Of a DNA stretch of 64,000 nucleotides, positions 1 through 12,289 are shown one piece after another. Numbering within the stretch: position 1 is the first letter of the stretch; each line of letters begins with the position of its first letter. The translations under genes and the position numbers were made by a program. The notes below the pieces were generated by a model. It searched no databases. It saw nothing but the letters and a program-made list of their open reading frames with translations, and had not been told where the DNA came from. This DNA comes from Phragmites australis (taxonomy: Eukaryota; Streptophyta; Magnoliopsida; Poales; Poaceae). Location: contig NC_084932.1 of the NCBI RefSeq assembly GCF_958298935.1, forward strand, positions 3,327,501-3,391,500, written 5' to 3'.

Positions 1-95
1 GGACTAATTTCTAAAAAAAAAAAATTCAGCCCTAAGTTATATGGTGAAAAAGTGAGTTCCTTTGTAATACACCATTTATATGTATTTTTTTCATC
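1..95. repeat. Fragment related to the MULE inverted repeat
   Basis: This stretch aligns by eye with part of the long inverted repeat of the element at the other end of the window (about 61,212-61,305). Both carry a run around GGTGAAAAAGTGAGTTCCTT followed by a CATTTATATG-like segment. It is a truncated or diverged copy of the same family and continues off the left edge. Confidence 0.5.
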
Positions 96-2185
96 CTATA
101 CAGCCCATCCAGGATCAACTTATCCCGGCAACCAAACAGAACCTTGTACCAAGTCGTCCCATTTCATACAACCAACCAAACAGAAACATGTATCATCCTA
201 TACAGCTAACCAAACATCAGACATGTACCAGTCCATCCAGGATTAACCCATCCAGCTGAACCATCCCATACAGGATCATCACCCATATAAGCAACCAAAC
301 ACTACCTTAATCCATGCTTTGGTGGCAAAACAACCAGAACAATAGAACATGCACAAATTAGTGCAGAAAAAAGAATTTTCAGGTATTGCAGAAAGATGTA
401 GACTATATACAAACACTAATGATTCCAGTTTTACGAATCATACGAGCAATAACACACATGTGCCAACTTCATAATTATATTCTCATCCTGTCAGATAATA
501 TTGGTGCGAAGCTAATCTACATTAAGCAAATTCTTTGTTGTCAGTGAAGTATAGTCATGCTTGACACTTGCCCGTTCGAATTTGCATTGTCTGGTTTTCC
601 TCCTCTGTTGAACTTCCGTTCATCTGGTTTTCCATTGCAACGTGCCGCTAGCTAGCAAATAGGAGATGATCAACTGATCTAAACAAAACTAGTAGATGAT
701 CAACAAGTTCTTGATGCTGTTATTCTCCTGCGATGCAGATGATTGGAGTTCTTGCAGGTGTCGTTGTTTGGATGTTGTGCGGCCGCTCATCTTCTACTAT
801 CGCTCCTCTCCAAATTTTTTTTCTCCCGTATACTGGTATCTATCAGTTAGAAAAGATATACAGAGTGACGTCTTTGTTGGTGTAGAGATCGAAAGTTGTA
901 CTTCTATTATTATAAAAGAACATGGATTAAAAGAGAGAGGAAACATTTTGACGTGGAGTCAATCCCGCAACGTCAAGAGGAGCCAGTTCCCGTCATACGT
1001 AGTTCAGCAAAACTATGGCAGCTACACATATTCCATTAACTGACATCAATTCATAGAGTGTGAAAGGATCGATAACTTATTGATATCCGGCAGTATATGT
1101 AGAATACAAGTGAGAGAATAAAGGGAGATATTACATGGATTCTATCCTATACAAGCTGAACTATCTTTTTTTAGAGTACAACACGTACACACTACACCTA
1201 CTGGGGAACAAACCCTATGTGCGCACCCGCGTTCCCTCAAAACTCGAACGCGGGCGGATGGGGTGCGCCACAAACGCCCCACCAACGAGCTGTGGCTCGC
1301 ACGCACGGACGCTGGGGCGAGGCCGGAGCCGGGCGTCGAACGCCCGACTCAAGCGCTCGCAACCAGCGCACGTACAGTAGAGCTAACAGCCCGTTCGCAA
1401 TCTGAACTATCCTTATCTTGTACAACAACCAGAGCCGGCCATGCTGGATGGTACGCAGCGTCAGCGGCACAATTGCCGGACGTGCTACAGGGCTGGTATC
1501 AGCGGCACGGATCGACAGATATTCTAACACCTTCCCTGCAGAATCATCCGGGAGCTTTGCAAACAGTGAGGCTGGACCGGAAATTGTTGAAGAGTGTCGT
1601 CGGGAACCGAGAGTTGGAGGGAACCTGAAGGACTCGAACATCCCCAAAAGCAACTCGTTAGGGAACGAAGTGAAGATCAATTTCCACATGCTTTGTACGT
1701 CGATGCTGCACCAGATTTGAAGATAAGTAGACTGTACTAATGTGGTCACGGTAGACAACGGACCATTGCAATGTTGATCCACACGGTTCGACCATTTTTA
1801 CATAACAGACAAAAGTGTACCACTTTTTTCATTGAAAATTGTACAAGCTATGGCACTTGTGGAAGACTGGTACTAAATGGGTGCATGTTGCAACAAGCGC
1901 CGCATACTTAATTTGTTCTTGACTAACCTGCATGCTAAACAATAACCTCTTGAGAAAATTGCTAAGTCCACTCTCACTCTCTCCAAGGTGTTTATCCTTA
2001 GGGATGACACTGGGAACTACCTGCTCCTTTCCGACCTCGTCACAGCAACGAGTTGGTCGGAGAAGGAGTGCGAGAGGAACCACTCAATGAAAATATGATC
2101 GACCTCCATTTCCTCTTGTGTGCCAATCTTGTTTTTGCTGGATCCTCAGAAGGGGACTAAAGACTTGCATCTGACTGCTATGTAC
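96..2185. other. No supported gene (about 2.1 kb)
   Basis: AT-rich intergenic DNA. Positions 100-310 contain several ACCAAACA/CCATCCAG-type short repeats, as in degraded MITE-like DNA. Positions 1,210-1,380 are a GC-rich patch. A 181-codon open frame on the minus strand (1237-1782) and weak frames around 696-1043 have no domain I recognise and no convincing coding context, so I do not call them genes. Confidence 0.5.
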
Positions 2186-2485
2186 TTTCCTTTTGCCTCC
2201 TATTCCCATGACTGATAGTTTCATTCCAACTCTTTAATCCTTCTCCTCTCTTCTTCTGTTGCAGTCTATACCCTGTTGGTTGGTTGCACTTTTTTGTGTT
2301 GTGCCCAAAGGAAGACATTATATAGGAGGCCTGTTGTGGTAGTGAAATTAAGGTTGTATATATGCATTTTCATATGCGTTCACTTTTCTCTGAATGACCA
2401 TATCTTGCACGGAAGATCTGATCACCATCAATTAGGCATGAAAATATACATGTGGCAGAAGGTTGTTGATCCTGAAAGTGACTGA
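2186..2485 (+). repeat. ~300-bp dispersed repeat, copy 1 of 3
   Basis: The unit begins with CTTTTGCCTCCTATTC and contains, in order, a TTGGTTG..CACTTTGTTGTG block, GGAAGACATTATATAGGAGG, a CATTCACTTCTCT-like block, ATCTTGCACGGAAGAT and a terminal GGCAGAAGG block. The same order recurs at 3248-3735 and 5324-5637. The three copies are clearly diverged. Confidence 0.65.
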
Positions 2486-3247
2486 CTGACGTACCACGCA
2501 TGCTGATGTCATTTGTCAAACCGGACTTGCGACATGTGAACACATTGTTCAACCTCGAGCTATTGTAGCGTGAGAGGATCACTTTCCACTTACAAATATC
2601 ATTATGGGTTTAGTCCTGCAGTTTTCGCACATGTTCCTATAACTCAACACGTGTAACGTAACTAGTGCATCAACGTGAAAAATGAAAACAGACATTGAGA
2701 TAGTCAAGTTCTGTCTTTTGTCCTCCTAAAAAATGCTGTATCTTTTCTGTGTTTTGTCACCACACGAGCGACTATTGTGGCTTTGTAACGATAGAAGTAC
2801 ACCTAGATCATCTAAGATCGAATCCTCTTGAACATGAATTTGAGTATTTATTTTCAAAAAGTAGTTCTGTGCATTCTAGACATCTTGTTGGTACATATAC
2901 CGAAAATTATACTCCTATTATTATAAAAAAAAGTGAGCAAGAGCGTCAAGAGAGTCTGCCGGGCTAGAACAGAGGATGACACTAGGCCTTCACCTCTCCT
3001 GTATTTGCTTTTAGGCCCAATGGCCAATTCCCTTATTCCTTTGCTTGCTGTTCGGCTTCAACTATTAGCTAGCATACACATACATGGGTTGGGGCCCCTA
3101 GTGTTTGTGTGCCCTACACAGTCTCCCTGGCAGGGTTGGCCATTGGGCCATTGGGCCTAAAATCAATCAAGGGAGCCAGCCATTGGGCCTAAAAGCAATC
3201 TAGGCCTAGGGTCAGCTCTGCTAGGGACTCACTGAGACTGATGTGTA

Positions 3248-3735
3248 TTTTCCTTCTGCCTCCTACTACCATCACACCCTGACTGGTATCTTCTTTCGAG
3301 CTCTTTAACCATCTTTCTCTCTTCCTCCTATGGAGCCTACTAGCCTATACTTTGTTTGTTGATAGCACTTTGTTGTGTTGCACCGGATGGAGGACATTAT
3401 TATATATATAGGATGCCAGTCAGTGGCGAAGCCAGCCGATAATGTCATTGGGGTCAGCTCCATTAAACGTCGGGGTCGAATTTAGTGATGAACAGTATAG
3501 AACAGTAATTTATCACTGATTTTGCAAAATATTATTGGGTTCAGCTGACCCCAACAAAGGGGGCCAGCTCCGCCACTGATGCCAGTGGCATGCATGCATC
3601 AATGCATGGTAGTGGAATGGTGTTGTCAGGTGCATTTTGGAATGCATTCACTTCTCTCAGTGATCATATCTTGCACGGAAGATTTGATCATTAGCACCGT
3701 AAATATAGATGGCACAAGGCGGTAGACTAAGCCAG
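3248..3735 (+). repeat. ~300-bp dispersed repeat, copy 2, split by a MITE
   Basis: Same block order as the units at 2186 and 5324. This copy is longer because a 158-bp hAT MITE (3421-3578) sits inside it. Without the MITE the sequence runs from ATAGGATGCCAGT directly into GGCATG, which matches the GGCAGTGGCATGG of the third copy. Confidence 0.65.
3421..3578. mobile_element. hAT-type MITE with perfect 8-bp TSD
   Basis: The ends are CAGTGGCGAAGCCAGC and the inverse of GGCCAGCTCCGCCACTG, an imperfect terminal inverted repeat starting with CAGTGGCG. The 8 bases ATGCCAGT lie on both sides (3413-3420 and 3579-3586). A short non-coding element, CAGTG-type termini and an 8-bp TSD define a hAT-derived MITE. 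The uninterrupted repeat copy at 5324 serves as an approximate empty site. Confidence 0.9.
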
Positions 3736-4635
3736 TGACTGATAAATGCACTTGACCAGATCGTCACGGTCAAGGCGCAAGGGCGCCACGCTCGATCCCC
3801 GGCGTGAGCAAGTGGACTTTGTCCCGCTTCGGAAAAAATGCACGAGACAAGCTTATGCTTGAATCCTTATGGGGTCTCTTTATAGATGTACCAGAGTCCA
3901 GACATACTCATCTGGACAAATTGCATAACGGGATATGGTCCTGGAACTTTGCTTGTGCTTCTAAGAATGAACGTGTAACACGTTACTAGAGCACAAACGT
4001 GACAAATAAATGAGATATTGAGTTGATAACGACTATTCTTTTTTTCCTGCTTTGCATCATACATTATTTTCTTAGATGAAGGAATTACATTCCGGGTCTC
4101 TTCACCACGAGATGCGCACAACCTAATATTTATTACAAAGTTGCAATACAGAGGTTAATAGCAAAAGGCTTGCTAAATAACCAAAAATTTATTTAACAAG
4201 CCAAAATTAGATTGGAAAGACTCAAACATTACCCAGCATGTTATTGGATTTTCAGCAATGCCTGACGAAAAGCGCCATGATAGTGATATCTAAAGTACGA
4301 CAAGCTGCGCGCACCATGCCCCCGTTGTCTTTCTGAGCAAAGACAAATATCACAACCAATGTGTGCCCCTAAACATGACCTGCATATGAGCAATAACTTT
4401 ATTTTTGTCAGAAGCAATATCACAGCAACTTAACCATATTGAACAACAAAGAGGAGCAGCTCAAACCAAGATTTGTGATTTTAGACTTGATCCAACCCCC
4501 ACAAGCCTATTGGTTATGCACCTATGAGGGGGTAAATCAATAGACAGTTTGCCAAATAAATCTCGCCAACTCGCCACGTTGTATATATACACATTAATAG
4601 ATCCACTCCTCCCTTATGTTTGTACGATACCAAGC
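3736..4635. other. No supported gene (0.9 kb)
   Basis: Intergenic DNA between repeat copy 2 and the kinase relic. Short open frames on both strands (for example 3867-4121 and 4241-4423 on minus) show no recognisable domain. I see no repeat with clear ends. Confidence 0.45.
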
Positions 4636-4857
4636 AGATACATGGTGCTGGAGATATGGGCCGGCATGGGTGCAACTGCGAAGGCAGACGTACAACTTCG
4701 GGATGCTAATGTTAGAGATGGTGACTAGTGGACAAGGGAAGGAGATGGAGGAGATTAAGGGGCTCTTGGATATCGCACGGAGGTGTACTGAGTGCGATCA
4801 TAAGAACTACGTATACCAATAATGGAGGAGGTAGTAGACATGCTGAACAAGCTCTGA
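4636..4857 (+). pseudogene. Receptor-like kinase C-terminal relic
   Basis: Three reading-frame pieces together match the C-terminal half of a plant receptor-like kinase domain. The first resembles the activation-segment end (YM..E followed by ATAKADV). The second gives YNFGMLMLEMVTSGQ, the canonical subdomain IX motif (normally DVYSFGMLLLEMV). The third reads IARRC in one frame and then PIMEEVVDMLNKL before a TGA at 4855, which is subdomain XI (normally RP-M-EVV-ML). At least two frameshifts separate them, and the N-lobe, VAVK lysine and HRD loop are absent. It lies between copies 2 and 3 of the local 300-bp repeat. It is a dead fragment; the RLK subfamily cannot be assigned. Confidence 0.75.
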
Positions 4858-5323
4858 GAATGTCCAATGAAACACCCTGCCATGTAAATGCACTCCGCTG
4901 TTCTAATAATTCAGATTCTGAATTATGTCCCACCATTACTCTATATCAGTTGATGCATGGCGCCGATGCTCACCAAAATGTGCTAACTGTCACACACTGA
5001 GAGAGATTGATGAACCAACATTAATATTTCTCAAGCATAAAAGTTCACAGTCATGTAATTATTAGGCATGATATCGTTGTGCTTAGCTCACCAAACCTAT
5101 GGCGACATATACACATATTGTTCCATTAATAGACATTGATTATTATAGCGAGGATCAAACGAAAAGGTTATTGCGCCATTTATAATGTGACATACCATGG
5201 TCGATTCTGCAATACAAATATTCATCTATCAAGGTAGAACATATATATGACAATGTGGCCAGAGAGCCACCTAGTGCAGCACTATCCATTTTAGGAACCT
5301 GGTAGTCCAATGTAACTGATGCG
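4858..5323. other. No supported gene (466 bp)
   Basis: AT-rich spacer between the kinase relic and the third 300-bp repeat copy. I see no coding or structural signal. Confidence 0.4.
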
Positions 5324-5637
5324 TATTTTCCTTTTGCCTCCTATTCTCATTACACTTTAGCTGGCATCTTCTTCCAAGCTGTGAATTTAATCATCTTACT
5401 TTGTTCCTTGTATGTATCTTATATACTGTGTTGGTTGCTAGCACTTTGTTGCGCCTTACCAAAAGGAAGACATTATATAGGAGGGCAGTGGCATGGTAGT
5501 GGAATGGTGTTGGTAGGTCCATTTTAGTATGCATGCATTCACTTCTCTGAAAGATGATATCTGCTCGGAAGATATGATCATTAGCACCGTAAATATATCA
5601 GGCAGAAGGTGGTTGATTTCTCAAAAGTGAGTGACTA
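5324..5637 (+). repeat. ~300-bp dispersed repeat, copy 3 of 3
   Basis: Contains CCTTTTGCCTCCTATTCTC, GGAAGACATTATATAGGAGG, GGCAGTGGCATGGTAGTGG, and the CATTCACTTCTCTGA and GGAAGATATGATCATTAGC blocks, in the same order as at 2186 and 3248. It lacks the MITE found in copy 2. Confidence 0.65.
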
Positions 5638-6191
5638 AGTGAATGAGACCAGCGTATGCTAGAATCCATCCGCATGTCCATGTATCAGACACGTTTGGAC
5701 AAACTGGAGTTGATTGTGGTACATGAACGTATACATCGTTCTGGGTGATGCTTCATGTCCACTTGGGATATAGTCTCGCAATTTTGCTTGTGCTCCTGAA
5801 ACTGAACATGCGGCACTACTCTGAAAACACAAAGAGACACTGAGTTAATTAGCGATGTTCTATCGATTTTGCTTTTTTTAATCACAACAATCTATGTTAA
5901 AGAAACATAGGAAATCCTATATTCTCCTTCAATATATAGTGAGCAACAAAAGTTGAAGGTCATGACATTTTGATTGATAACAACTAACCGGTGCACACAA
6001 ATATATATATGCTACTTTTACTGTTGTTGCCAACAATGTGGTCAGACCACAACAGCAACGTACTTCCCAACTATTCTAGCCAAGTTGGCTTGTTAGCATT
6101 ACTATAGGAGAGAAATATTATGGTACACCCAAAAGAATATGTTTCATCTATTCTTTTTTATCCATTGTTCAGATTAGTTAGCACAAAAGTG
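5638..6191. other. No supported gene (about 550 bp)
   Basis: AT-rich intergenic DNA. The minus-strand frame at 5685-5885 has no recognisable domain. Confidence 0.4.
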
Positions 6192-6527
6192 CATCTTCAA
6201 GAGGAGCCCTATTCAGCTCCCAATAGCTATATTTTGGAGATTTGACTTAAAAAACCACTCCTACAGCTTCCCAAAGCTTCCCAATACGGCTCCCTATCTC
6301 TACCGAGTCCCAAAATCGCCCTCCACCCTCGCTACTTCTGGCGAGCGACTCTTGCTCCCTATCCGACCCCGTCCCCACCCACCCGCATGCCTCCGTACCC
6401 CGCCCACGAGCTCCTCCCTCGCCACCTTCTTCCTCCCAGCCAAATCACGCACTCGTCTTCCTCCTTCCCAGATCTGATCCCCCCTCCCTCGAGGAGAACA
6501 GATCCACTGAGCTCCAGCACGGCGACC

Positions 6528-6910
6528 ATGGAGAAGCCGTGCACCCTCCTGGTGCGCTCTAACAAGGGCTCGCCGTCGATGGTGAATGAGATCAAGGCAG
6601 ACCTCGAGTCCGGCGACGGCCCTGCCAAGGACGATGCCATGTGTCGTGCCATCTCGTTCCTCCTCAACGGCGAGACTCTCCCGCACCTCTTCATCACTGT
6701 CCTCCGCTACGTGCTCCCCTCCGAGGACCACACCGTCTAGAAGCTTCTCCTCCACCTCGAGACCGTTGACAAGCACGACATTGCCACGGGGAAGGTCCTC
6801 CCAGAGATGATCCTCCTCTGCCATAACCTCCGCAACAACCTCCAGCACCCCCAACGAGTATATCCACGGCGTCATGCTCAGGTTCCTCTGCCACCTCTCT
6901 GAGCCCGAGC
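6528..6910 (+). pseudogene. Coatomer subunit beta (beta-COP) N-terminal fragment
   Basis: The ATG at 6528 opens a frame beginning MEKPCTLLV, with later blocks LLNGETLPHLFIT, RYVLPSEDHT, GKVLPEMIL and NLRNNLQHP. These match the N-terminus of plant beta-COP, a ~950-residue COPI coat subunit of Golgi vesicles. Only ~128 codons are present. The frame is closed by TAG at 6738, at a place where I remember a glutamine in the family, so C-to-T change of CAG is likely. One extra C in a CCCCC run near 6848-6853 shifts the frame before NEYIHGVMLRFLC. Homology stops at about 6910, where a lectin-like fragment begins without spacer. This is a captured, non-functional piece; no downstream beta-COP sequence is present in the window. 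Confidence 0.85.
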
Positions 6911-7119
6911 TTCAGCACCAAGGTGAAGGACGAGGAGGGCTTGCCGACGTTCGCGCTTGTCAACAAGGCGAGGCCATCAAGCACTCCCTCAGCCAGTCCC
7001 ACCCCGTACGTGTTCTCTTCTTCATGCCCATGGATTTGCCGAGAGATTTTTCTTTGCTGGGTCTCTCTGTCTATCTTGCAATGTTCGTTCACATGTATGG
7101 CATGTTGATGCAGGTGAAA
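6911..7119 (+). pseudogene. R40-type (ricin-B-like) lectin fragment with intron
   Basis: One frame gives FSTKVKDEEGLPTFALVNKA and, after a small deletion that changes frame near 6965, GEAIKHSLSQSHP. In my memory of the grass R40 (EUL-type, ricin-B-like stress lectin) family these blocks are contiguous around VKDEEG.P.FALVNKATGEAIKHS...SHPV. The exon ends at 7005, followed by a strong donor GTACGTG. A 108-bp intron runs to the acceptor TTGATGCAG at 7113, and the next codons GTG AAA restart the exon before similarity is lost. Retention of an intron indicates DNA-level capture, not retroposition. It abuts the beta-COP fragment, forming a chimera of two unrelated genes. Non-functional. Confidence 0.65.
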
Positions 7120-7529
7120 GAGGAAAGGGGAGAGAGAAAGAGGAAAGGTAGAGATGACAAGTGGGGTCCATCCGTCGGTAACATACAAGAGGAAATATAG
7201 AAAATGGGGTATTCAGAGTCTGAAGAGGAGGGTGATTTAGAGAGGAAATATTATTGAAAAAGCTCCCTATATGAGAATCTAGGGGGTGAATTTTAGAGAG
7301 TCTCTTGAAGATGGTCTAATAGTAGTGCCACCACTAGATCACTAAGTAAACCACCACCAGCACCACTAGTATAATCCTAAAAATGGCAATTTTGAAAGAA
7401 AAAACGCATGGCGGAGTAGTGAAGTTAAAAATACGATATGAAATTATAACATTTTAAATTTAAAAAATCAAAATTTCATATTGCCTAAATTTCAATCACT
7501 ACTACAAAATCGATTTGGTGGGACGCCCG

Positions 7530-7945
7530 TGTACAGACCGTTTCTTTGGAGCCATCTGTGAGAAGATTATTTCAGATGGCTATAAATACGAACCGTCTGT
7601 GATAATGCTGAAACCCCTCTGGGAGTCGTGGGATGCTTTTATTATAGACGGTTCCAATAGGAACCGTCTGTATTACTATTACAGATGGCTCATATCTGGA
7701 GCCGTCTGTAATAAATACAGTATCATAGACAGCTCCAAATATGAGCCGTCTGTACTAGTAATACAGACGGCTCATATTTGAAGCCGTCTGTAAAAAAATT
7801 ATATCAGAGCCAGCTCCAAATTTGAGTCGTCTGTATTACTAGTACAGATGGCACATATTTGGAGCCATCTGTGAAAATAGTCGGGAGAGGTGGGACACAT
7901 TTAATACAAACACTTCCAAACGTGGAGCCGTCTGTACTATTAGAA
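7530..7945. repeat. 5' subterminal repeats of the CACTA element
   Basis: At least ten occurrences of ACAGACGG, CCGTCTGT or one-mismatch forms in both orientations, spaced ~15-50 bp, often as GCCGTCTGTA...ACAGACGGCT pairs able to form hairpins. Matching motifs occur at the 3' end (15985-16238). Transposase-binding function is inferred from CACTA biology. Confidence 0.85.
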
Positions 7946-8633
7946 CATTATATCATCCCCTACCTCCAGATCGAAGGAGAATAGTGTCGCTCGAACTGTG
8001 AATAGCGCGCAACTTTTGGACCAAAAAATTTGTTAGATTTCGGTGAAAGCTTGAAGATTCATTGACATTTGTTTCTCCAAGGTAAGTATTATGTTCTATT
8101 TTGGTTTAGATGGTCTAGATTTTGGTTTGGAGAGCTAGCTAGCTAGATCTAGATCTAGATCTAGATTTTTTCCATAATGACATAGCTAGTTTTGTTCTAT
8201 TCATTAGGTGATGTAGATTTGTGTTCTAATTTAGTCTTGAGAGATCAACTGTAATCTAGAATATATTAGTTGTTCTAGGTATATATATATTTGTTCTAGG
8301 CAATATACCACCTAAACAAACACTTTATACTCTTTTATCATTTTTAGTATACTCTAATACTAATTCTAAGATACTCCAATATGAGTTGTATGAAAAAAAA
8401 TTCAATGTTAGCCTTTTATTTTTGCTATATACTCTTTTTTATACATAAAAGAAGTATATACGCAAATTAAGATAAAAATCATGGAATTTCATAAAAATTT
8501 TCGTGGGATTTGTATTGTAGTATCTTACAATTACTAATGAAGTATATTTAAAGTGATAAAGAAGTATAACACACGTGTAAAAGTGGTATATGAGAGGTGG
8601 GAGTACATACACCCAGGAGTACATACTAGTTTT

Positions 8634-8733
<100 letters not shown>

Positions 8734-9073
8734 GCTCAAAGTATAGATGAAGGTTTAATTATTACGTGATATAAATGGCTAGCGTTAATCTAGTGTTAAT
8801 GTAGATAAATTTTGGAATTTTGGTATATAAACATAAATTTTTTAATAACTACAGTATTTAACAACAAGTTTTGAATTCATATTTGCACTTATTTTAGGTA
8901 TTCATGTATATAATTGATTAATATAACGGTAATCATTAATTATTTTTGAATTAATTGTCATTTGTATGGTTCATTCATGCATGCATTCATGGTAGCTCCA
9001 TTTTTTTGACGAAAATATTGGTTACTCTATTTTATTAGGTTGATTTGACATTAAGTTACTTCGTACATTGTAG

Positions 9074-12000
9074 ATGCATTGTGGCTGGATGTACGGTTCT
9101 CGTACGAACCAAGGGTACCTTGATGGTGTGACGGCTTTTCTAGAAGCTGCCGAGGAGGATCGATTGGAGAAGGGTGTTGAATTTATATATTGTCCTTGCT
9201 GCGATTGTAGAAATGAAAGATCCTTTCTTAGACAGAACGCAGCCCTACAGATCCAAGCGCACTTGATTATCAGGGGCTTCAAACCGGACTACACGTGTTG
9301 GACCAAACATGGTGAAGAGTAGAATGTGTTACATGAAGACGTTGGTATCATCAAAGAACCCAAAGTTGACGTAAGAAGAGAAGATGATGAGGAATTTGGT
9401 GTAGATGATGATAACTGTGGTGCTGCAGGCGACGATCATAGGTTGGATCAGATGCTGGCCGATGCAGACGTGAACTTAAGGACTCAAAGAGACTTTAACA
9501 GATTCATGTGGTTGGTCGAGGACTCGGAGAAGCCGTTGTTCCATGGATTCAATCCAGAATACACAAAGTTGTCATCCGTGTTTGAACTGCTTAAATTGAA
9601 AGCAAGCGATGGTTGGTCGGACAAGAGTTTCACGGCGCTATTAGTACTCTTATCAGACATGCTTCCGGATGGAAACGAGTTGCCCAAAAGTACATACGAA
9701 GCAAAGCAGGTTCTTTGTCCATTGGGGATGAATGTAGAAAGGATACATGCATGTCCGAACGACTGTATCCTCTACCGTAAAGATCTATCATACTTGCAAT
9801 CATGTTCGGTGTGCAAAGCATCCCGATACAAGCGTAAGAGTCAATCAGACGATGACGAGGTGTAGAAAGGGATTCCTGCTAAGGTGGTGTGGTATCTGCC
9901 TATAATTCCACGTCTTAAGCGTCTGTTTGCGAATCGAAAAGAGGCCAAATTGTTGTGCTGGCACTCGGAGGGCCGCAAGCAAGATGGAAAGATAAGGCAC
10001 CCTGCCGATTCTCCCCAGTGGAGAAACATCGACATGAGCTTCGATGACTTCGGTGAAGAACCGAGAAATATAAGGTTTGCTTTGAGAACGGACGGGATGA
10101 ATCCTTTTGGGGACATGAGCAGCAGGCACAACACTTGGCCAGTTGTTCTCAGTATTTGCAACCTACCTCAGTATTTGAAGCGGAAGTACTTGATGATGAC
10201 GCTGCTTATTTCAGGCCCGAAACAACCTGGGAATTATATTGATGTATACCTAAGACCATTGGTGAAAGATCTAAAAATATGGGATGCGTACAAAAGGGAG
10301 AATTTCACTCTACGCGCCCTGTTGTTCTGCACGATCAATGATTTGCCTGCACTACGTAACCTTTCGGGCCAGAGTAAACAACTAGACACGGCGTGCCCTC
10401 ATTGTTTAGATGGTACCGCGAGTATGTGGCTTCCCAACTCGCACAAAACGGTGTTCATGCACCACCGTAGGTTCCTTAACAGGTATCATCCGTACTGCAG
10501 CATGAAGGAACAATTCGACGGAATGAGGGAGAGAGATTTATGTCCAAGGCACTACAGTGGTCAAGAGGTGCACAATATGGTTAAAGATATCAATGTTGTG
10601 TTTGGGAAGCGGAGTAAAAAATCTAAGGATACCGGTGGCATGTGGAAGAAGAGATCGATATTGTGGGAGCTACCGTATTGGAAGCACCTTGAAGTTCGCC
10701 ACTGCATCGACGTCATGCATGTAGAGAAGAACGTGTGAGAAAGCTTGGTTGGTCTCTTACTTAATATTCCAGGCAAAACGAAGGACGGGCTCAACGCAAG
10801 GCTTGACTTGGTTGAATTGAATATCAGGCCCGAGTTGGCACCTGAGCCCTCTGAAAAAGGTAGAACGAGGCTCTCTCCAGCCTGCTATAATATGAAAAAG
10901 GCCGAGAGAACCGAACTGTGCCAGTGCTTTCATGGTGTGAAAGTTCCATCCGGTTACTCCTCCAACATCTCGAAACTTGTTTCGATGCAAGATTTGAAAT
11001 TGGTTGGCATGAAGTCCCATGATTGCCATGTGTTGATGACAGAGATGCTTCCTGTTGCAATCCGAAATATCCAGCCAATCTATCTCCGAGACACAATCAC
11101 CAAGCTGTGTTACTTCTTCAACACAATTTCTCAGAAGGTCATCGATCCCGATGTACTTGATGTTTTACAGGCCGATGTTGTGAAGATACTATGTCATCTT
11201 GAGATGTACTTTCCTCCATCATTTTTTGATATCATGGTACATGTTATCGTTCACCTCATGAGAGAGATAAAGATATGTGGCCCAGTATTCCTACCTCAGA
11301 TGTACCTGTTTGAGAGGTACATGGGAATTCTCAAGAAGTATGTATGTAATCGATCTCGTCCGGAGGGCAGCATCATCCAAGGTTACACAACCAAAGAGGT
11401 AGTCGAGTTCTGCATCGATTACATGGAGCAACTAAAACCAATTGGTATGCCCATGTCTCGCCATGAGGGGAGACTGGATGGCAAGGGGACCATAGGTAGG
11501 AAATCAATCATTGCTGACTTTGCCATGTTATCGAAAGCCTATTTCATGGTCTTGCAACACATGACTGAAGTAGCCCTGCATATCCAAGTGCATAAGGATG
11601 TGCTATGCAGAGAGAATCCAGGCCGTACGGATGCTTGGATCACAAGACAGCACAACTGCAGCTTCAACAACTGGTTGGCAGCGTGATTCAATAATAATAG
11701 TTCAACAGAGGACAATATTGGCTGGTTGGCAAGATGGCCAAATCACACAGTCGCGACATTTGAAGCATACGACATAAATGGGTACACCTTTTATACCAGA
11801 GCATCGGATAGTAAGATCACGGTACAGAACAACGGTGTGCGCATAGATGCCTTCCAGGACAAACGTCGTGGGGTTTGTGCATACTATGGGTACATAGAGG
11901 AGATTTGGGAACTCGACTATTTATGTTTCAAGATCCCCCTCTTTCGGTACCATTGGGTCGCACTCTCAAGTGTTAAGGTAGACAAGTACGTAATGACTAC

Positions 12001-12289
12001 TATCGACCTCGAACGTGCAGCATACAAAGACGAACCATTTGTACTCGCCAAGCAAGTTGTCCAGGTCTTTTATGTGCAAGACCCGGCAAATCCAAAGCTT
12101 CACGTAGTCCTTCAGGGAAAAAGAAGGATTGTCGGAGTTGAGAATGTCGTGGACGAAGAAGAGTACAATCAATTTGATGAGTACCCTCTTCGAGATGGCA
12201 TCGCTCTTAACGAAGAACAACCTCCGACCAGGGCCGCTTGCTATCTACGCGTCGATCATCAAGAAGGGCTGATTGTTAAAGATGTATGA
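9074..12289 (+). pseudogene. TNP2-type CACTA transposase, four in-frame stops
   Basis: A single frame of 1,071 codons runs without any frameshift but with stops TAG 9320, TAG 9863, TGA 10736 and TGA 11684 (codons 83, 264, 555 and 871). Domain order matches TNP2 transposases. First is a transposase-associated domain (WMYG, then YCPC...C, residues 1-80). Next is the Transposase_21 core with the MHVEKNV motif just before codon 555. A DUF4218-like block follows (MKSHDCH, YFPPSFFDIM, NRSRPEGSI), then a DUF4216-like block (IPLFRYHWV, residues ~930-990). The start follows TACATTGTAG, a plausible 3' splice site after a 5' leader intron. In an active element this protein would bind the ends and cut; here it cannot be made full-length. 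Confidence 0.9.

Larger units (their letters stand above)
6192..7313. mobile_element. TIR-bounded segment with two captured gene fragments
   Basis: The 12-bp sequence CATCTTCAAGAG at 6192-6203 has its exact inverted complement CTCTTGAAGATG at 7302-7313. Between them lies GC-rich sequence unlike the AT-rich flanks. It contains a coatomer beta-subunit fragment and an R40 lectin-like fragment, joined head to tail. This is the architecture of a Pack-type DNA transposon that acquired host gene pieces. I found no convincing TSD, and inverted-repeat similarity fades beyond 12 bp, so the superfamily (Mutator, PIF/Harbinger or CACTA-like) and the exact ends are uncertain. Confidence 0.55.

Noticed and set aside
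1237..1782. 181-codon open frame on minus
   Set aside because: No recognisable domain, compositional change at the GC-rich part (1,210-1,380), no splice or promoter context; overlaps several equally long frames on plus.
6300..6875. 191-codon minus-strand frame
   Set aside because: It is the reverse shadow of the GC-rich beta-COP fragment on plus, which has clear family similarity.
7530..7945. CRISPR-like regularly spaced repeats
   Set aside because: Motifs are in both orientations with irregular spacing and lie at the ends of a CACTA transposon; this is plant nuclear DNA.
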